From Fimihabitans intestinipullorum (lineage in GTDB: Bacteria > Bacillota_I > Bacilli_A > RF39 > UBA660), in assembly GCA_018714965.1 (NCBI GenBank), contig DVML01000003.1, positions 1 through 14,653 of the forward strand: a stretch of 14,653 bases of DNA. The letters are read 5' to 3'. Of this stretch, positions 6,274 through 14,565 are shown piece after piece. Each line of letters starts with the position of its first letter. Positions within the stretch are counted from its first letter, which is position 1. Both the position numbers and the translations under genes were made by a program. The notes under the pieces were generated by a model. That model did no database searches, was not told where the DNA came from, and saw nothing but the letters and a program-made list of their open reading frames with translations.

Positions 6274-6972
6274 TTAACCTAAAATTTGTGGCAAGATAAA
6301 TACTGTAATAGTTAAGAAAATTGCATAAACAATTGCATAAGTATATCCAACTTTGTCATCGTCAATATCAGATGCATAGATAAATCCCTGCACCATATAT
6401 GTACTTTGAACAATTGCTCCACAACAGAAGATAATTGTCATCACTTGCGATGATACATACATAAATACAATAGAAAGTAATAATGTCACTGACATAATCA
6501 CTGATGTACCTCCAAGCAATGCAAGCATCTTCTGATAACTTGAACTACCTTTAAACAACTTATCAGCAATCAAATAGAAAAGTCCAGCAAGTGCAGCATA
6601 TACAATTATAATGACAACAAGCGTTGTAAAGAAAATTCTAGCATAAGGAATTTCCACTCCACCCATTGTAAATAACAAACTTGATACACTACCAGCAATC
6701 GCACTAATAATTTCTTTTGCCCCTAAACAGACAAATAGAGAAACGATAAGTGCATTGATTCCCAACAAGATTAAAGCAGGAACAAGATTATGATCTTGAA
6801 CGAATTCTTGCAATGTTGAAACTGGTCTTGTAAACATACCCTTTACTGTTTCTAAAAGTCCGTTTGAATTAAAACTTACTTGTTCTACTTCATTTTGATT
6901 TTCATTTTTTTCACAATCACATGGTTTACCATCAACAAGTGGTTTTCCACATTTCGTACAAAATTTAGCCAT
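6274..6972 (-). CDS. Zinc-ribbon polytopic membrane protein (Yip1-like)
   Basis: A 232-residue protein. Seen: an N-terminal zinc ribbon with Cys at 5, 8, 18 and 20 ('FCTKCGKPLVDGKPCDC'), a polar linker, an amphipathic 'LLETVKGMFTRPVSTLQEF' segment (about 39-57), then about five membrane spans (roughly 62-82, 112-137, 148-172, 175-195, 208-229). Ribbon plus a 'MFTRPVST' entry segment and Yip1/DUF-type spans is common in Bacillota membrane proteins of unknown function. The ribbon should face the cytoplasm. It follows the TcaA-like zinc-ribbon gene with 12 bases between, and a full GGAGG site lies in the gap, so both are probably made together. The second Cys pair is C-x-C rather than C-x2-C; zinc binding is likely but not certain. 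Confidence 0.8.
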   Translation of the reverse strand: MAKFCTKCGKPLVDGKPCDCEKNENQNEVEQVSFNSNGLLETVKGMFTRPVSTLQEFVQDHNLVPALILLGINALIVSLFVCLGAKEIISAIAGSVSSLLFTMGGVEIPYARIFFTTLVVIIIVYAALAGLFYLIADKLFKGSSSYQKMLALLGGTSVIMSVTLLLSIVFMYVSSQVMTIIFCCGAIVQSTYMVQGFIYASDIDDDKVGYTYAIVYAIFLTITVFILPQILG

Positions 6973-6984
6973 TTCTAATCCTCC

Positions 6985-8271
6985 TTAAAAATATCTAGAA
7001 AAATATGTTTGTAAACTTGATGCATCTACTAAACGATATGCATTTTCTTTGTAATCATACGTCAAATACATTCCGTCTGTCGTAGATTTTGATTTTGTCT
7101 TCGTTTGACCATCTTCTTCATAAGACACTGTATAATTATACTTAGCATAAACATACATAGATAAGAAACCATCATCGTTGATATCTACACTTCTAAGTTC
7201 GAGATCTTTATATTCGATTTGTGTAAGTTTCGTGCTTGATGAAGAATTAAGATCTTCTTTCAAATCTTCGTAAGCCTCTTTTAAGTCATCTAAATCCGCA
7301 TCTTTATACTCAAATCCAGATTTAATCTCATCCCATGATTTATTAGTAATAGCTGAGTTGTAAAGTGTTAATAAATCTTGTTTTGCCTTATCAGCTATCT
7401 TCTTTTGCTCAGCTTTTGGAATATTTTCTTCATCCAAATTAACTGTTTGAGACTTAGAATATCTTCCTGCATCTAGCTCATCTTCTAACGTGAATCCAAG
7501 TGGCAATGCTACTTGCATTTCATATTCTAATGGGAATAAAGAAGGTAATTTATATACATCGATAGAATCATCGCTCTCTTCTTTATCGATATATTTCTTG
7601 TCAACTTTAACTCCTTCTAACGTTACAGTTGAATCTTTCATGACAGAAAGTTCAAAATCTTCTACTGTTTCAACATCTGTCATTGCAATCTTCCAATTGT
7701 CAAAGAACAAGAATTTTTTATTCTTATCTTTTGTCAACTCAATTGTTTGAGTTTTATCTTCCGTGCTTCCTTCCATGGTGTAATTAATCTTAACGTACAT
7801 AACGAGCCCACTGCTACTCTTCTCCGTACTTGTTACTTTGTAGTTTGTAACTTTTGGAACGTTTTTCGTCTCCTTTAGTTGACGGTCTACAATTTTCTTG
7901 AAGATTTTCTTGTTGGCAAAATCACTTTCTTTCACATCGAGGTATGCATACATCTTGTCTGCGTCATAACTTGTAATTGCCTCAAAATACTCAGTTGCTA
8001 TCTTCTTCGGATCCGTCAACATATTTCCGATAACGATAAACGCAACTACTATGACAGCTACGATAACACCTATGATAATTCCCACCTTTGCTTTTTTAGA
8101 CATTGGCTTCTTTTCAACAGGTGCTTTCTTCACAGGTCGTGGTCGTCGACCTTTACTGTTAGATGTTTCAGCTTTACTTACCTTCTCATCTACAGCTTCT
8201 AGTGGTTTCCCACATTCTTCGCAGAAACGAGCGCCTTTTTTATTCTTGGCACCACATTCTCCACAATACAT
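6985..8271 (-). CDS. Zinc-ribbon, single-span, TcaA-like protein
   Basis: From the chosen start the protein has 428 residues. Seen: N-terminal zinc ribbon with Cys 3, 6, 17 and 20 ('MYCGECGAKNKKGARFCEEC'), a basic Lys/Arg/Pro linker (40-61), one membrane span (about 62-84), then a long extracellular part. That part has an NTF2-like first domain (about 88-200, beginning 'KKIATEYFEAITSYDADKMY'), a beta domain with 'LPSLFPLEYEMQVALP' (about 242-257) and a second NTF2-like domain (about 290-425). This order resembles TcaA/YvbJ-type envelope proteins, but I do not claim the same function. A GTG at 8289 extends the frame, but AGGAGG (8281-8286) would then be coding; the ATG at 8271 is 9 bases from it and gives the usual 'MYCGECG' start. 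It leads a two-gene unit. Confidence 0.82.
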   Translation of the reverse strand: MYCGECGAKNKKGARFCEECGKPLEAVDEKVSKAETSNSKGRRPRPVKKAPVEKKPMSKKAKVGIIIGVIVAVIVVAFIVIGNMLTDPKKIATEYFEAITSYDADKMYAYLDVKESDFANKKIFKKIVDRQLKETKNVPKVTNYKVTSTEKSSSGLVMYVKINYTMEGSTEDKTQTIELTKDKNKKFLFFDNWKIAMTDVETVEDFELSVMKDSTVTLEGVKVDKKYIDKEESDDSIDVYKLPSLFPLEYEMQVALPLGFTLEDELDAGRYSKSQTVNLDEENIPKAEQKKIADKAKQDLLTLYNSAITNKSWDEIKSGFEYKDADLDDLKEAYEDLKEDLNSSSSTKLTQIEYKDLELRSVDINDDGFLSMYVYAKYNYTVSYEEDGQTKTKSKSTTDGMYLTYDYKENAYRLVDASSLQTYFSRYF

Positions 8272-8280
8272 GAACATCAT

Positions 8281-8286
8281 CCTCCT
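8281..8286 (-). promoter_or_regulatory. Ribosome binding site deciding the TcaA-like start
   Basis: A perfect AGGAGG on the minus strand. ATG codons lie 0, 3 and 9 bases downstream; only the third (at 8271) has normal spacing, and it places the zinc-ribbon Cys at residue 3. Confidence 0.8.
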
Positions 8287-8299
8287 CACTTCTAATTAT

Positions 8300-8329
8300 A
8301 ATTTACTCTATTTTAGTGAAATTTGTCAA
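8300..8329 (-). promoter_or_regulatory. Promoter of the zinc-ribbon two-gene unit
   Basis: A perfect -35 TTGACA (minus strand, 8324-8329) is followed after 18 bases by TAAATT (8300-8305, 4/6 match). A perfect TATAAT also lies at 8295-8300, but at 23 bases spacing. The exact -10 is therefore uncertain. Confidence 0.5.
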
Positions 8330-8369
8330 TTCATTTGCGAATTTTGTCGAAAAATATTTAAATTGTTAT

Positions 8370-8414
8370 AAAAAAGAAGCATTTAGATACTCATTTCTAT
8401 GTTGCTTCTTTTTT
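8370..8414 (-). terminator. Terminator of nifJ
   Basis: AAAAAAGAAGCA and TGCTTCTTTTTT form a 12-bp stem around a 21-base loop directly after the nifJ stop, with the minus-strand side ending in a run of T. The large loop makes it less compact than the other terminators here. Confidence 0.75.
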
Positions 8415-8415
8415 A

Positions 8416-11400
8416 TTATTCATTATTTTGAGATTTCTGTTCTAGACTTTGATAGTACTCAAAACGTTCTATCGCTTCTTCTTTATTTTGATGTAATAAT
8501 TGTTCCGCTTTTTCTTTGTTCACTACTTTTAACATACGATAACGATTTTGTGTTTCCAGATAATTCTGATATAAATCAAAATTAACCTGTTTGCTATCCA
8601 AAGTAAATTTCTTTGTCTCAGGTTGATATCGGAAAATCGGATAGTATCCACATGCGGTTGCCATCTTACTAGAATCCATACTGTTTTCCATTCCACCACG
8701 AATTCCATGAGAAATACATGGCGAATATGCGAGAATCATCGATGGTCCTTGATGTTCTTCCGCTTCCTTCATTGCACGTATCACTTGCATTGGATTTGCT
8801 CCCATACTTACCTGTGCAACATACACGTTTGGTGTACACATTGCAATACGAGCTAAATCCTTTTTAGGAACATCCTTCCCATGAGACGCAAACGCCGCAA
8901 TACTTCCTTTTGGACTCGCTTTAGATGCTTGACCTCCAGTGTTGGAATATACTTGACTATCCAACACTAGAATATTTACATTGGATTGGCTTGATAAAAT
9001 ATGATCGATTCCACCATATCCAATATCGTAAGCCCATCCATCCCCACCAATCATCCATACACTAGGTGCAATGATATCATCCATGTATGGTTTTAATCCT
9101 TCCGGTGTATCTTTTTTTAACACATCATATACTTCTCTTGTGATTTGTGGCTGTTCCATATGATCCAACCATTTTTGATATAACTCTTTATTCTCATCTA
9201 AATGAGTTTCCATATATTGTTTAATATAATTGCGACGAACTTCCGTTGCTACTTTCATTCCATACCCATATTCAGCATTATCCTCAAAAAGAGAACTTGC
9301 CCATGGAACTTTATAAGGAGTCGTCGGCGCACTTCCTCCATAAATAGACGAACATCCTGTCGCATTCGCAATCATCATATGATCTCCAAATAATTGTGTT
9401 AACAGTTTCAGATAAGGAGTCTCTCCACAACCTGCACAGGCACCACTAAATTCAAATTTTGGTTTTACTAATTGACTTCCTTTGATCGTATATAAATTTA
9501 CAAGATCCTTTTCTGTTACATTTTCCTCTAAATAATTGAATCTTTCTTGTTCCTTTTGATCTTTTTGCTCTTGATAGCGTTTACGAATCAAGGCGAGTGC
9601 ACCACGCATACCAGGGCACGTTTTCATACATAGTCCACATCCGGTACAATCTGCGATAGATATCGCAATCGTACTATAATATGACTCTAATCCTTTTCCA
9701 ATCGCCTTTTTACATTTTTCTTTTACATAATCTGGCGCTGCTTGATACTCCTCCTCTGTAAGCAAATAAGGTCGAATTACACCATGTGGACAAACAATAG
9801 AACATTGATTACACTGAATACAATTTTCAGGAATATAACTTGGAACAGTATCACTCAGTTCTCTTTTTTCTAAAGCGCTCGTTCCCGCTCTAAAAGTTCC
9901 ATCCGGAGTTTTCAAAAAAGCACTCGTTGGAAGTTGATTTCCAAGTCTTTCTTTCATCGCATCATATATATCATTAGAATCCATATCTACTTCAACAATA
10001 TAAGTATCGTTCGGTATATTTACTTTTTCCAAATGATCTACCGCACGATCGATCGCGTCGATGTTAGCAGCAACAACCTCTTCTCCCTTTTTGAAAAAAC
10101 GTTGTTTCACGTATTCTTTCATTTTCTGGTTTGCTAAAGCAGGATCTAAAATCGAAGCAATATGCATGATCGCACTTTCCATAATCGTGCTGATCTTATT
10201 TCCTAATCCAACTTTGCGAGCAATCTCATAAGCATTGATCGTATAAAGCGTAATATTTCTCTTTTGAAATAGAGCCTTTGTTTTCTCTGGCAGAAAATTA
10301 AGAAGCTCTTCTTTTGTACGATCAGTGTTAAGCAATACGATTCCACGATCACAAAGGCCACTAAAGCAATCAAACTCTTGTAGATAACTATCCTTTGTCA
10401 CAACAACGAAATACGGATTTTCTACATAGTAAGTCGAACGGATCGGATCGCTAGAGAAACGCAAATGCCCTACTGTCACTCCACCTGATTTTTTAGAATC
10501 ATATTGAAAATACCCCTGTACGTATTGATCTGTTTCATCCCCGATCAATTTTAAAATAGATTTAGAAGCACTTACCATTCCATCACTACCATATCCATAG
10601 ATCAACATCTCTTTTGCACGATTGGTATGATAATCTTCTAACGGTAAACTCAAATGAGTAACATCATCTTCTATTCCGATCGTAAAATTGTGTCTTGGAT
10701 TTTCTAGCATATCAAAGACTGCCTTAATTTGTGCTGGTGTCGTATTTTTACTTGATAATCCATATCTTCCACCTACGACTGTAATATGTTCAGGCAAAAT
10801 ACTTCTCACGTCTAAATATAATGGTTCTCCTATACTACCCGCTTCTTTCGTACGATCCAAAACGGCAACATGAGAAACAGTTTCTGGTAATACTTTTTTA
10901 AAATATTCCGCACTAAATGGCCGGTACAAATGCACCTCGATAAGTCCAATAGAATATCCCTTTTGATTTAAATCATCGATCGTCTCCTTAATTGTTTCAC
11001 AAACGGATCCCATCGCTACAATCACGCGATCTGCTTTCTTGCTTCCGTAATAGACAAACGGATGGTAATTCGTCTTACGAATCTCGTTAATCTTCTTCAT
11101 ATATTCATCGACAATGAAAGGCAATCGATCGTAATATGGATTACGAACTTCAGTCGCTTGAAAGTAAATATCATCGTTTTGTGCAGTTCCTCTCGTCGCT
11201 GGACGAGCAATATTCATACGACGATTGCGGAACTTTTGTAACGCTTCTTGATCGACAAGTGGCAAAATATCGTCTTTTTCTAAAACTTCAATTTTCGAAA
11301 GTTCATGACTCGTGCGGAATCCATCAAAGAAGTGCAAAAATGGAAGTTCTGACTTGATCGCACTTAAATGCGCTATCGCAGCCATGTCGGAAGCTTGTTC

Positions 11401-11835
11401 CACTGATGAACTTGCAAGCATAGCAAATCCAGTCATTCTAGTTGCATAAATATCTTGATGATCTCCAAAAATCGAAAGTGCATGTGTCGATAAACTACGT
11501 GCGGCAACATGCATAACACAAGGTAACATTTCTCCTGCCATCTTATACATATTTGGAATCATCAAAAGAAGTCCCTGACTTGCTGTAAACGTCGTTGCTA
11601 AACAACCAGCCTGTAATGCACCATGAATCATTCCTGCAGCTCCTGCTTCACTTTGCATTTCAACAATTTTTACAGGTTCTCCAAACATATTTTTCATTCC
11701 GGCATTTGCCCATTCATCTACGTGTTCTGCCATTGGACTCGATGGCGTAATCGGATAAATACCTGCAACTTCTGTAAATAAATAAGCAATACGACTACAA
11801 GCTTCGTTTCCATCCATAGTTCTCAACTTTGTCAT
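8416..11835 (-). CDS. nifJ: Pyruvate:ferredoxin (flavodoxin) oxidoreductase
   Basis: Converts pyruvate and CoA to acetyl-CoA and CO2 while reducing ferredoxin or flavodoxin; oxygen-sensitive cytoplasmic enzyme of anaerobes. All domains are in one chain of 1139 residues, near the usual length of about 1170. Seen: N-terminal pyruvate/TPP domain ('YPITPSSPMAEHVDEWA' about 27-43), middle CoA-binding region, ferredoxin domain with CxxCxxCxxxCP twice (Cys 672, 675, 678, 682 and 730, 733, 736, 740), the proximal cluster ligands Cys 800, 803, 828 and 1040, and the TPP motif 'GDGWAYDIGYGG' (931-942) to 'SNTGGQ' (964-969). No key residue is missing. A longer frame starts at 11856 inside sigH without a ribosome site; AGAGGGA (11840-11846) supports the ATG at 11835. 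It is last in the sigH unit, 13 bases after sigH. Confidence 0.97.
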   Translation of the reverse strand: MTKLRTMDGNEACSRIAYLFTEVAGIYPITPSSPMAEHVDEWANAGMKNMFGEPVKIVEMQSEAGAAGMIHGALQAGCLATTFTASQGLLLMIPNMYKMAGEMLPCVMHVAARSLSTHALSIFGDHQDIYATRMTGFAMLASSSVEQASDMAAIAHLSAIKSELPFLHFFDGFRTSHELSKIEVLEKDDILPLVDQEALQKFRNRRMNIARPATRGTAQNDDIYFQATEVRNPYYDRLPFIVDEYMKKINEIRKTNYHPFVYYGSKKADRVIVAMGSVCETIKETIDDLNQKGYSIGLIEVHLYRPFSAEYFKKVLPETVSHVAVLDRTKEAGSIGEPLYLDVRSILPEHITVVGGRYGLSSKNTTPAQIKAVFDMLENPRHNFTIGIEDDVTHLSLPLEDYHTNRAKEMLIYGYGSDGMVSASKSILKLIGDETDQYVQGYFQYDSKKSGGVTVGHLRFSSDPIRSTYYVENPYFVVVTKDSYLQEFDCFSGLCDRGIVLLNTDRTKEELLNFLPEKTKALFQKRNITLYTINAYEIARKVGLGNKISTIMESAIMHIASILDPALANQKMKEYVKQRFFKKGEEVVAANIDAIDRAVDHLEKVNIPNDTYIVEVDMDSNDIYDAMKERLGNQLPTSAFLKTPDGTFRAGTSALEKRELSDTVPSYIPENCIQCNQCSIVCPHGVIRPYLLTEEEYQAAPDYVKEKCKKAIGKGLESYYSTIAISIADCTGCGLCMKTCPGMRGALALIRKRYQEQKDQKEQERFNYLEENVTEKDLVNLYTIKGSQLVKPKFEFSGACAGCGETPYLKLLTQLFGDHMMIANATGCSSIYGGSAPTTPYKVPWASSLFEDNAEYGYGMKVATEVRRNYIKQYMETHLDENKELYQKWLDHMEQPQITREVYDVLKKDTPEGLKPYMDDIIAPSVWMIGGDGWAYDIGYGGIDHILSSQSNVNILVLDSQVYSNTGGQASKASPKGSIAAFASHGKDVPKKDLARIAMCTPNVYVAQVSMGANPMQVIRAMKEAEEHQGPSMILAYSPCISHGIRGGMENSMDSSKMATACGYYPIFRYQPETKKFTLDSKQVNFDLYQNYLETQNRYRMLKVVNKEKAEQLLHQNKEEAIERFEYYQSLEQKSQNNE

Positions 11836-11848
11836 ATAATCCCTCTTT

Positions 11849-12466
11849 CTACTCATCTATCGTATTTAAAACTTTTTTCATTTTCGTCTTGATTCTCTGT
11901 AAAGCATTATCGATAGATTTTTTATCCTTATCTAAAATCTCAGCAATTTCTTTATAACTAAAATTAGAAATTTTCAATTCAAATACCTGTTGTTCAAAAT
12001 CTGTTAGACTTTCCTTCGTCAACTCTATGATCTTTTTCTCATTTTCCGTATGCAATAACATATTTTCCGGATTATGTTTATTATCTCGAAGTAAGTATTC
12101 TAACGTTCCACCGTCATCTTTCAAATCCGTCTCATATGAAATGGATTCATTTAAAATGCGATGCTTTAATCTTCTAGTTGAGACAACACAACTAATGATC
12201 TTCCTTTCGATACAAGTCTTAGCAAACGTATAGAATGTTACGTTTTTCTGATCGTTAAACTTTGTTATCGCATCATTTAAACCTAACATTCCCTCTTGAA
12301 CAAGATCGTTCATTTCTAATCCACTATACTTACAATATTCAAACATTTTCTTTGCGAAGTTTATAATAAATGGTTCATACTTCTTATATAAAATATCTAA
12401 AGCCGCCTCATTCTTCTCGGCCACATACCATAACAATTCATTATCATTATAGTCTTTATACTCCAC
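11849..12466 (-). CDS. sigH: SigH-type RNA polymerase sigma factor
   Basis: A 205-residue sigma-70 family factor of SigH type (B. subtilis SigH has 218), which directs transition-state and early sporulation genes in Bacillus. Seen: region 2 at about 15-95 with 'DLVQEGMLGLNDAITKF' (54-70) and 'FYTFAKTCIERKIISCV' (78-94), a variable linker, and region 4 at about 145-200 with the helix-turn-helix 'YKEIAEILDKDKKSIDNALQ' (171-190). The 'KSIDNALQRIK' end is typical of SigH rather than ECF factors. Neighbours agree: mrnC-rlmB-sigH also occurs in Bacillus, there with yacP between rlmB and sigH. The start codon is GTG (12464-12466) with a modest AGGGA site, 7 bases after rlmB, so translation may be limited. 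Its exact regulon cannot be read from this window. Confidence 0.88.
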   Translation of the reverse strand: MEYKDYNDNELLWYVAEKNEAALDILYKKYEPFIINFAKKMFEYCKYSGLEMNDLVQEGMLGLNDAITKFNDQKNVTFYTFAKTCIERKIISCVVSTRRLKHRILNESISYETDLKDDGGTLEYLLRDNKHNPENMLLHTENEKKIIELTKESLTDFEQQVFELKISNFSYKEIAEILDKDKKSIDNALQRIKTKMKKVLNTIDE

Positions 12467-12473
12467 GATATCC

Positions 12474-13169
12474 CTACTTTCTTAAACGCACTGCTTCATA
12501 TATCATAATTCCAGCTGCAACGGATGCGTTTAAACTATTGATTTTCCCGATCATCGGAATACTCGCAATAAAGTCACAATTTTCTTTTACGATTCGACTC
12601 ATTCCTTTTCCTTCGTTTCCGATAACTAAAGCCATTTTACCTTTGTAATCAATATCACTATAATTCGTACCATCCATGTCAGTTCCAACGATCCAAAATC
12701 CTTTTCTTTTTAATTCCTTCATCGTCTGAGCAATATTCGTAACTTGAGCAATTTTAACATATTCTAATGCACCAGCACTCGTCTTCATAACTGTCGCATT
12801 CACTTCGACACTGCGGTTTTTCGGTAAAATAATACCATCTACTCCTGCTGCTTCACAAGTTCGAATAATCGCACCTAAATTATGAGGATCTTCAACATGG
12901 TCTAAGATAACTAAAAGTGGATCTTCCTTCACAATTAAATCATCTAACTGACAATATTCGTAATCTGGAACACTCAATATTATACCTTGGTGATTTCCAC
13001 TTGCAAGTCGATCTAATTCGTATTTATCTTTATATTCGATCCATACATTTCTTTTTTGCAATGCAGAAATAATCCATTCATCATGGAAGTTACGGTAAAG
13101 ATATGCTTTGTGTATTTTTTTATTATTTTTCAAAGTTTCCTCTGCTACATTTTTTCCATATATATACAT
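12474..13169 (-). CDS. rlmB: 23S rRNA (guanosine-2'-O-)-methyltransferase RlmB-type
   Basis: A SpoU/TrmH-type (SPOUT) methyltransferase of 231 residues, expected to 2'-O-methylate G2251 of 23S rRNA (E. coli numbering). Seen: N-terminal L30e-like substrate-binding domain (about 1-65, 'YGKNVAEETL' at the start), motif 1 'DPHNLGAIIRTCEAAGV' (94-110) with the catalytic Arg, motif 2 'LVIGNEGKGMSRIVKENCD' (181-199) and motif 3 'IPMIGKINSLNASVAAGI' (204-221), which builds the knotted SAM site. The start has GGAGAG upstream, and the gap to mrnC is only 2 bases. Placement between mrnC and sigH matches Bacillus yacO (rlmB). SpoU relatives can modify other RNAs, so the exact target is inferred from synteny and family. 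Confidence 0.93.
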   Translation of the reverse strand: MYIYGKNVAEETLKNNKKIHKAYLYRNFHDEWIISALQKRNVWIEYKDKYELDRLASGNHQGIILSVPDYEYCQLDDLIVKEDPLLVILDHVEDPHNLGAIIRTCEAAGVDGIILPKNRSVEVNATVMKTSAGALEYVKIAQVTNIAQTMKELKRKGFWIVGTDMDGTNYSDIDYKGKMALVIGNEGKGMSRIVKENCDFIASIPMIGKINSLNASVAAGIMIYEAVRLRK

Positions 13170-13171
13170 AG

Positions 13172-13546
13172 TTACTCTCCTAATATAAATTTCATTACTT
13201 GCTCTATTCGTTCGTGATCTTCTTTTAATTCTAAATATCCGATGAGTGCTTCTAATCCCGTCGATTCTTTATATGTGACAATATCTGTATTTTTAGGATG
13301 TCTATTTCCTTTGTGATTTCTAGCACGTCTTACAATTTCCAACTCTTCTTCCGAAAGGAAATTTTGATCTATCATATCGTGTAAAAAAACACTTTGATTC
13401 TTTGCACTCACATAAGATATCGCTTCTTTTTGTAATTCTTGTACTTTGCTGATTCCTTTTTCAAGCAAGTACTTACGTACGTATACTTCATAAATACTAT
13501 CTCCGAGATAAGCAAGCGCTAATACGTTGATCATTTTTAACTCCAT
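13172..13546 (-). CDS. mrnC: Mini-ribonuclease III
   Basis: Mini-RNase III trims the ends of precursor 23S rRNA; it is a dimer made of only the RNase III catalytic domain, with no double-stranded RNA-binding domain. The 124 residues are slightly shorter than the 143 of B. subtilis. Seen: 'LAYLGDSIYEVYVRKYL' (11-27) with the metal-binding Asp 16, 'VRRARNHKGNRHP' (72-84) and 'YKESTGLEALIGYLEL' (92-107) with the acidic Glu 99. These residues fit the metal-binding set. AGGAG lies 6 bases before the ATG. It follows rbgA by 24 bases and precedes rlmB by 2, so three large-subunit rRNA or ribosome assembly genes run in series. The usual Bacillus upstream neighbour cysS is absent here. Confidence 0.93.
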   Translation of the reverse strand: MELKMINVLALAYLGDSIYEVYVRKYLLEKGISKVQELQKEAISYVSAKNQSVFLHDMIDQNFLSEEELEIVRRARNHKGNRHPKNTDIVTYKESTGLEALIGYLELKEDHERIEQVMKFILGE

Positions 13547-13570
13547 CTTTCGCTCCTACTTTCTATCTCA

Positions 13571-14443
13571 TTATTCTTGGTTGAGATCATCATATCGATC
13601 GAAAGTAATTCCTTTGATTCTTCCTTCTTTGACATCTTGTAAGATCAGTCCCATCACACGATCGTAATCAATCTCTCCACCTCGCATGATACACCCCCTA
13701 CGTTTCCCGATCAAATCCAAAGTTGGAACGAGATCTTCCATATCGATTTCTTCGATGCCATAGCGTTCAGAAAGCGTTTTAGGATAATATTTGAAAAGTG
13801 TAATCAAAATGTGAGAAACGACATCGTAAATTGGAAGAACTTCTTCCTTAATCGCCGTTAAGCTTGCTAAATTAAGTGCAACTGTTTGATCCTCAAACTT
13901 AGGCCATAATACTCCCGGTGTATCTAACAATTCTAATTCATCATTGATTCGAATCCAATCAAGCGATTTCGTAACACCTGGCTTATTCCCTACATTGACA
14001 GCTTTCTTTCCAACCAATCGATTAATCAAAGTACTCTTTCCTGCGTTTGGAATTCCTACAATTAAAACTCTCGTTTTACGAGTTGATAAACCTTTTTCTT
14101 TTCTCTTTTCTTGATAAGGTTGCATCATCTCTCTTGTAGATTGTAAGATTTGATTGATATTCTTTCCATGCTCTAAATCTATACCTAATACTGTATAACC
14201 AAGATTTTCATAATATGTAATCCATTTTTTTGTTTCATTCATATCACATAAATCTATTTTTGTCATAATTAAAATTCTAGGTTTATTCTTCGTATCTTCT
14301 TCGATATTTTTTATCTTTGAAGAATACGGAATCCGTGCATCAATAACTTCGTATACAACATCAATCTGATCGATCTTTTCACGAATTAAGCGCTTTGTTT
14401 TCGCCATATGTCCTGGATACCAATTAATTGGATTATTGTTCAT
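13571..14443 (-). CDS. rbgA: Ribosome biogenesis GTPase RbgA (YlqF)
   Basis: A circularly permuted GTPase needed for late maturation of the 50S subunit; it acts in the cytoplasm on pre-50S particles. From the chosen start it has 290 residues (B. subtilis 282). Seen: N-terminal 'NWYPGHMAKTKR' (7-18), G4 'TKID' (61-64) before G1 'GIPNAGKST' (130-138), the switch region 'KPGVTKS' (154-160) and G3 'DTPGV' (174-178), then the C-terminal RNA-binding domain (about 195-290). The frame can be extended to a GTG at 14452, but GAGGAAG (14452-14458) is spaced 8 bases from the ATG at 14443 and would otherwise overlap the start. It is first in the five-gene unit and has an extended -10 promoter. In Bacillus rbgA sits by rnhB; here it is attached to mrnC-rlmB. 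Confidence 0.96.
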   Translation of the reverse strand: MNNNPINWYPGHMAKTKRLIREKIDQIDVVYEVIDARIPYSSKIKNIEEDTKNKPRILIMTKIDLCDMNETKKWITYYENLGYTVLGIDLEHGKNINQILQSTREMMQPYQEKRKEKGLSTRKTRVLIVGIPNAGKSTLINRLVGKKAVNVGNKPGVTKSLDWIRINDELELLDTPGVLWPKFEDQTVALNLASLTAIKEEVLPIYDVVSHILITLFKYYPKTLSERYGIEEIDMEDLVPTLDLIGKRRGCIMRGGEIDYDRVMGLILQDVKEGRIKGITFDRYDDLNQE

Positions 14444-14471
14444 TTTCATCACTTCCTCATAAATCTATTAT

Positions 14472-14480
14472 ATTATATCA
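14472..14480 (-). promoter_or_regulatory. Extended -10 promoter of the rbgA-nifJ unit
   Basis: TGATATAAT on the minus strand lies 28 bases before the rbgA ATG at 14443. No strong -35 is seen. It is just downstream of a terminator, which fits the start of a new transcript. Confidence 0.55.
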
Positions 14481-14491
14481 TGTTTTTACCC

Positions 14492-14518
14492 AAAGAAAAA
14501 AGTAGATACAAATCTACT
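14492..14518 (-). terminator. Terminator upstream of rbgA
   Basis: AGTAGAT-TTGT-ATCTACT (7-bp stem, 14501-14518) is followed on the minus strand by TTTTTCTTT (14492-14500). It would end a minus-strand transcript that begins in the last 150 bases or beyond the window. Confidence 0.7.
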
Positions 14519-14519
14519 C

Positions 14520-14560
14520 TATAAATTGACTATCTAAGTTTTGTCAATACTAAATTTATA
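14520..14560. repeat. Imperfect inverted repeat, possible structured RNA
   Basis: TATAAATTGAC (14520-14530) pairs fully with GTCAA plus TTTATA (14543-14560) if a 7-base bulge is allowed; the inner ATTGAC/GTCAAT stem surrounds a 12-base loop. It lies between the promoter-like site at 14566 and the terminator at 14501-14518. AT-rich sequence makes chance pairing possible. Confidence 0.3.
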
Positions 14561-14565
14561 AAAAT

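Noticed and set aside
7879..8585. Overlapping plus-strand frames across the start of the TcaA-like gene and the nifJ end
   Set aside because: Low-complexity translations antisense to well-supported genes, and they run through the promoter and terminator of the minus-strand units.
11836..11856. Start of nifJ at 11856 overlapping sigH
   Set aside because: No ribosome site precedes it, while the ATG at 11835 has AGAGGGA and leads directly into the conserved N-terminal sequence.
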